NCBI RefSeq assembly: GCF_000381905.1
Contig: NZ_KB907253.1
Coordinates: 145,659 to 209,658 of the forward strand
Direction: 5' to 3'
Length of the DNA stretch: 64,000 bases
Source: Paenibacillus fonticola DSM 21315
Lineage (GTDB): Bacteria > Bacillota > Bacilli > Paenibacillales > Paenibacillaceae
The notes below the pieces were generated by a model. The model saw only the letters and a list, made by a program, of their open reading frames with translations, was not told the origin of the DNA and made no database searches. The translations under genes were made by a program, and so were the position numbers. Below are positions 61,201 through 64,000 of the stretch, piece by piece (within the stretch, counting starts at the first letter, position 1; each line of letters starts with the position of its first letter).

Positions 61201-61975
61201 TGGATTTATGGAAAATATAGAAGAACCAATTGATGAAAACGAAATATTAGGTATAGTAAATTTCTTAACTGTGGATGGTGCTAGCTTAAAATTATGGAGA
61301 GGGAAGATACAGAATTTTTTGCCAATCAATGAAAGAGTAAATCGTGACAATCGGTTTGACGTAAAACCCCTAGTTAAAAGAGATGAACAAATTATTTTCT
61401 CACCAGTAATCATGAAGGAACTTCATAATAAATGGAAGCATGGTCTTACAGATTTCTACCCACCATATGAAATAGGTCTGGAGAATACCATAAAAATATT
61501 AGGGCAATGGAAGAAGCGTTATGAAGATCTAATGGTAAAAGATATTGCGGAGATTTTCAAAAAAAATGGTTTCTCTCATGTATGGTCTGATGCTAAATTG
61601 CATTCTCTAGACAAGGTAGGTAATCATCCTAAGGAATTAGGAGATTATGATATTTTGGCTGTTAACGAGGAGAAAAGGGTAATATGGCTAATTGAAAGTA
61701 AGGTTCTTAGTAAAGTTGGATCTTTTTATGAAGGACACATGCAGCAATATAACTTTTTTTTAAATCACAAATATGATGAAAAATTTCAAAAAAGAGTTGA
61801 ATATATGAGAAATCATTATAATGATTTTTTGATTTCACAGAATATAAGTAGTGACCATGATTACGAGGTTTTGCCTTATATGGTAACGAATAAGATATTT
61901 ACATCAAGATACAAAGATATTGAATACCCGATCGTAAGCATATATGAATTTAAAGAATTGTTTAGAGGTATGTAA
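58259..61975 (+). CDS. Giant SEC-C/PD-(D/E)XK nuclease-like protein
   Basis: 1238 residues from GTG 58259 after GGAGG. Residues 2-21 form a SEC-C zinc motif at the very N-terminus ([20 protein letters not shown]: Cys9, Cys11, Cys20, Cys21). About 1,080 residues of unassigned, largely helical sequence follow, including a Glu/Arg-rich helix (about residues 800-840, [20 protein letters not shown]). The C-terminal about 150 residues resemble a restriction-type nuclease fold: helix [13 protein letters not shown], then [13 protein letters not shown] (Asp1129/Asp1131) and VIWLIESK (Glu1146, Lys1148), then a Gln-rich helix. I recognise no known full-length family. It follows the Shedu-like gene by 46 bases and is the longest gene in the window. 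A DNA-degrading defence effector is plausible but not shown. Confidence 0.75.
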   Translation: [1238 protein letters not shown]

Positions 61976-62357
61976 TAGTAAATCAGCCTATCAGAAGTCT
62001 AAATTATGTTGGGATTTATGAGTACAAAATTGAGTAGGACTTCAACATAAAAGCTTATCGCTGCTGTGGAGGGTCTAAAGTTCATTTTATAGCAAGGGTT
62101 TGCGGGTTTTAGCATTAGCATCTTATAGGGGATATAATCTGGCATACGGCTCACGTTGAATACCACCAAAATAAAAGGGAAACTCTTTAGGATAGCGACC
62201 TCTTTAAATCCATTGATTGAAGTTTTATACCTCGACCCATAAAAAGCAGAATACTTAACTACTGGGGAAGATTATTAATAAAGAGCAAATTTTGAGTAAG
62301 TTATTTAGGTTAGAACTTCACTAGAAAGTAATCGAATTTTGATAAGGAGAATAGTTA
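61976..62357. other. Gap without a gene
   Basis: About 380 bases. It has no open frame of size on either strand. The stretch at 62,090-62,155 is more GC-rich (GGGTTTGCGGGTTTTAGC, GGCATACGGCTCACGTTG) than its surroundings and may be a trace of a decayed insertion. I found no clear att site. Confidence 0.35.
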
Positions 62358-62957
62358 TTGAAAATTAATTTATCATCTTCTGAAATAGCATTAATAATAT
62401 CGTTTATCGGCTTATTAATTACTTTTTGGAATGTTAATAGGCAACAAAAAGCATCTCATAAAAATGATCTTAGTAAATGGATAAGAGATATGAAGCAAAG
62501 AACCAATGAAGAGTTTATTGATTTATTATATGAGTTGTATTTGATAATTGGTATGTATAGATCAATTTACTTTCGCTACCATTATGCAATACATAATGAT
62601 AGTACGGATAAGAAAAATGCTAATGAATTTAATGAATATATTTGGGAGATAATCAATCAATGGGGAACCGCTTATCATAAAATAGATTCATATTATTTAA
62701 AAAGGAAGGGAATATTAATCAAATTCGATAATAACATTAAGGAAGTACATAATAAGGCGTTAGCCTTAGATAAAGGATTATGGGAGTTTAAAGGTTTTCT
62801 TTATGAATATATTGCTAATAATCAATTACCATCTTCTAAAGTGGCTGATTTATTAAAGGAAATAGAAATAGAGGCAGGAGAATTGCAGAAATATCTAGAA
62901 GTTACGATTATTAAGCTTCAAGAGGATTTTTTAGGTAAACATTGTGATAATATTTAA
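62358..62957 (+). CDS. N-terminally membrane-anchored small protein, unknown function
   Basis: 199 residues from TTG 62358 with AAGGAGA at 62344-62350. Residues 8-26 (SEIALIISFIGLLITFWNV) form one membrane helix. The remainder is cytoplasmic and helical with many Lys, Asn and Ile (KASHKNDLSKWIRDMKQRTNEEFIDLLYELY). This layout (short TM, then a helical body) is common in small island-encoded proteins. No family is recognised. Confidence 0.68.
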   Translation: MKINLSSSEIALIISFIGLLITFWNVNRQQKASHKNDLSKWIRDMKQRTNEEFIDLLYELYLIIGMYRSIYFRYHYAIHNDSTDKKNANEFNEYIWEIINQWGTAYHKIDSYYLKRKGILIKFDNNIKEVHNKALALDKGLWEFKGFLYEYIANNQLPSSKVADLLKEIEIEAGELQKYLEVTIIKLQEDFLGKHCDNI

Positions 62958-63165
62958 TTTCAAAAAAAACCTTCAAATAATAGGGCACTCAAGTAGTAGG
63001 TTATCAATTTTAGTTCACTAATGAAAGCTATATTAATGCGTGAGTAAGTAGGTGGTGGCCTTTCTGGACCTGGCCTATTTTAAATTTAGATCAATCACTT
63101 TATCGAGTTGAAAAGAGGATATCAACATAAATACGCAGATTCAAAAAAATAGAGTCAACAGGCTC

Positions 63166-63502
63166 TTAAGTTTTTGAAATATGTAATTCATTGAAAAGAT
63201 ATAAGGCGTCTTTAAATCCTTGTAGATATATTTTTCTATCTAGAACTGTTCGTATTGAATTTGAACCCTTGTATATATATTTTACTATCGAGAACTGTTC
63301 GTATTGAAAATTGAACGTCTTCATAGAGGAATAGGGTATGTTGGAGGTTGTCAGGGAGAGATGCTTGAAGGGTCTGTAAGTATTGCTTCGATTCATTTGA
63401 TATTTCTATGAAATAAGAATTATGTTTTGTAAGATCACTGTGTAAGGATTTCAATCGCTTACGAATAAGTGGGTCAATTAATATCTCTAAAGAGTCTTCC
63501 AA
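63166..63502 (-). pseudogene. Small gene disrupted by a 49-base tandem duplication
   Basis: Starts ATG 63502 with GGAGG. It reads MEDSLEILIDPLIRKRLKSL, then LYEDVQFSIRTVLDSKIYIQGFK, and stops soon after at FNTNSSR. In a second frame the same strand has IRTVLDRKIYLQGFKDALYLFNELHISKT. The repeated IRTVLD.KIY.QGFK comes from two DNA copies (63219 and 63268, period 49 bases) whose length shifts the frame. Without the extra copy the protein would run through to HISKT. Function unknown; it resembles short helical Paenibacillus proteins ending in QGFxDA. Confidence 0.65.
63219..63309. repeat. 49-base tandem duplication
   Basis: CTTGTAGATATATTTTTCTA... at 63219 and CTTGTATATATATTTTACTA... at 63268 share about 41 bases with three differences, including GAACTGTTCGTATTGAA. 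The copies have diverged, so the event is not very recent. Confidence 0.8.
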
Positions 63503-63607
63503 TATGACACCTCCTAAATTTTGTTTACATTTACGAATTAAAGTTTAATTTACTGAATATTATTTTAACATATCGAATTTTCGTGTCAGGAGAACATAAA
63601 TATATTT

Positions 63608-63636
63608 TTGATTAGGCAAAGATTGTTTAATATAAT
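63608..63636 (+). promoter_or_regulatory. Promoter of the XRE regulator gene
   Basis: TTGATT at 63608-63613 and TATAAT at 63631-63636 with an exact 17-base spacer, 37 bases before the start codon. Confidence 0.7.
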
Positions 63637-63673
63637 TGAAGAAAACTTCAACTAATCTGAGAGGGAACGAGCA

Positions 63674-63880
63674 ATGATAAGTTATAAACCATTACAAAAA
63701 TTGCTGATAGATCGGGATGTAAAGAAACAGGAGTTATTAAAAATGACAGGTATCTCATCAGCAACGATGGCTAAATTGAATACGAACGAATATGTTTCTC
63801 TAGAAGTCATTGATAAAATTTGTGCAGCGTTGGATTGTCAGCCTGGTGATTTATTGGAGCATATTCCTGAACAGAAATAA
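63674..63880 (+). CDS. XRE/Cro-type helix-turn-helix regulator
   Basis: 68 residues from ATG 63674 after GAGAGGGAACGAG. The whole protein is one helix-turn-helix domain: LQKLLIDRDVKKQELLKMTGISSATMAKLNTNEYVSLEVIDKICAALDCQPGDLLEHI. It resembles the YozG-type short Cro regulators. It is divergent from the broken gene before it and may regulate genes of the AT-rich island. No toxin partner is seen in the window. Confidence 0.85.
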   Translation: MISYKPLQKLLIDRDVKKQELLKMTGISSATMAKLNTNEYVSLEVIDKICAALDCQPGDLLEHIPEQK

Positions 63881-64000
63881 AGAATGGAATAGAGCGTGAA
63901 ATCATTTTGAAATAAGAGTTAGTTTTTTTTAAAAAATATATTCAGACAACACTGACCTGGCCTAGGATAAGATCTATCAAAGGCTGGGTTTATTTTATTG

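Overview
The window looks like a chromosomal segment of a Paenibacillus-type Firmicute. This is an inference from gene content, not a database match. The signs are YesM/YesN-type two-component systems, many ABC sugar importers without their own ATPase, strong AGGAGG ribosome sites with frequent TTG and GTG starts, a ROK-type XylR with xylAB, and a very large repertoire of glycoside hydrolases.

Bases 1 to about 52,490 are moderately GC-rich and are almost entirely about glycan capture and breakdown. In order they hold: the tail of a gene; a YesM/YesN pair followed by a GH127-like and a GH95 glycosidase; a sigma factor/anti-sigma/exported protein cluster on the minus strand; a second YesM/YesN pair driving an alpha-galactoside operon (lipoprotein, two permeases, GH36 alpha-galactosidase, second lipoprotein); divergent xylR and xylAB with a clear operator; a MacB/FtsX-type ABC exporter; a mannoside operon (GH125, GH130, GH38) that fits breakdown of N-glycan-like mannosides; a TetR/SMR efflux pair; two sugar isomerase/epimerase-like proteins and a Gfo/Idh oxidoreductase with a divergent AraC regulator; a thioredoxin-like protein and an unusual P-loop protein; an ascorbate-type PTS (regulator with fused IIB and IIA domains, IIB, IIC); and a four-gene AfuABC/FbpABC-like importer with two paralogous binding proteins and a well-matched cre site. 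The cre site favours a carbohydrate, possibly a sugar phosphate, over iron.

From about 52,500 to the end the DNA becomes strikingly AT-rich and the gene content changes to proteins of unknown function. This looks like an acquired island. It contains a two-gene unit ending in a SEC-C protein; a broken DUF6809-like gene; a tiny ribbon-helix-helix regulator with a perfect 45-base palindrome at its promoter; and a co-directional cluster of a two-TM membrane protein, a Shedu/DUF4263-like nuclease gene interrupted by two compensating frameshifts, and a 1238-residue protein with an N-terminal SEC-C zinc motif and a C-terminal PD-(D/E)XK nuclease-like motif. A TM-anchored small protein, a gene broken by a 49-base tandem duplication, and an XRE-type regulator follow. 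The 56.6-62.0 kb cluster is the best candidate for an undescribed, probably defence-related system.

Intergenic regions hold several repeats: a 287-base element with terminal inverted repeats, palindromic repeats of one family, a 44-base minisatellite and a 36-base triplicate. Two encoded proteins carry low-complexity Ser/Gly/Ala or Gly/Ala/Thr inserts.
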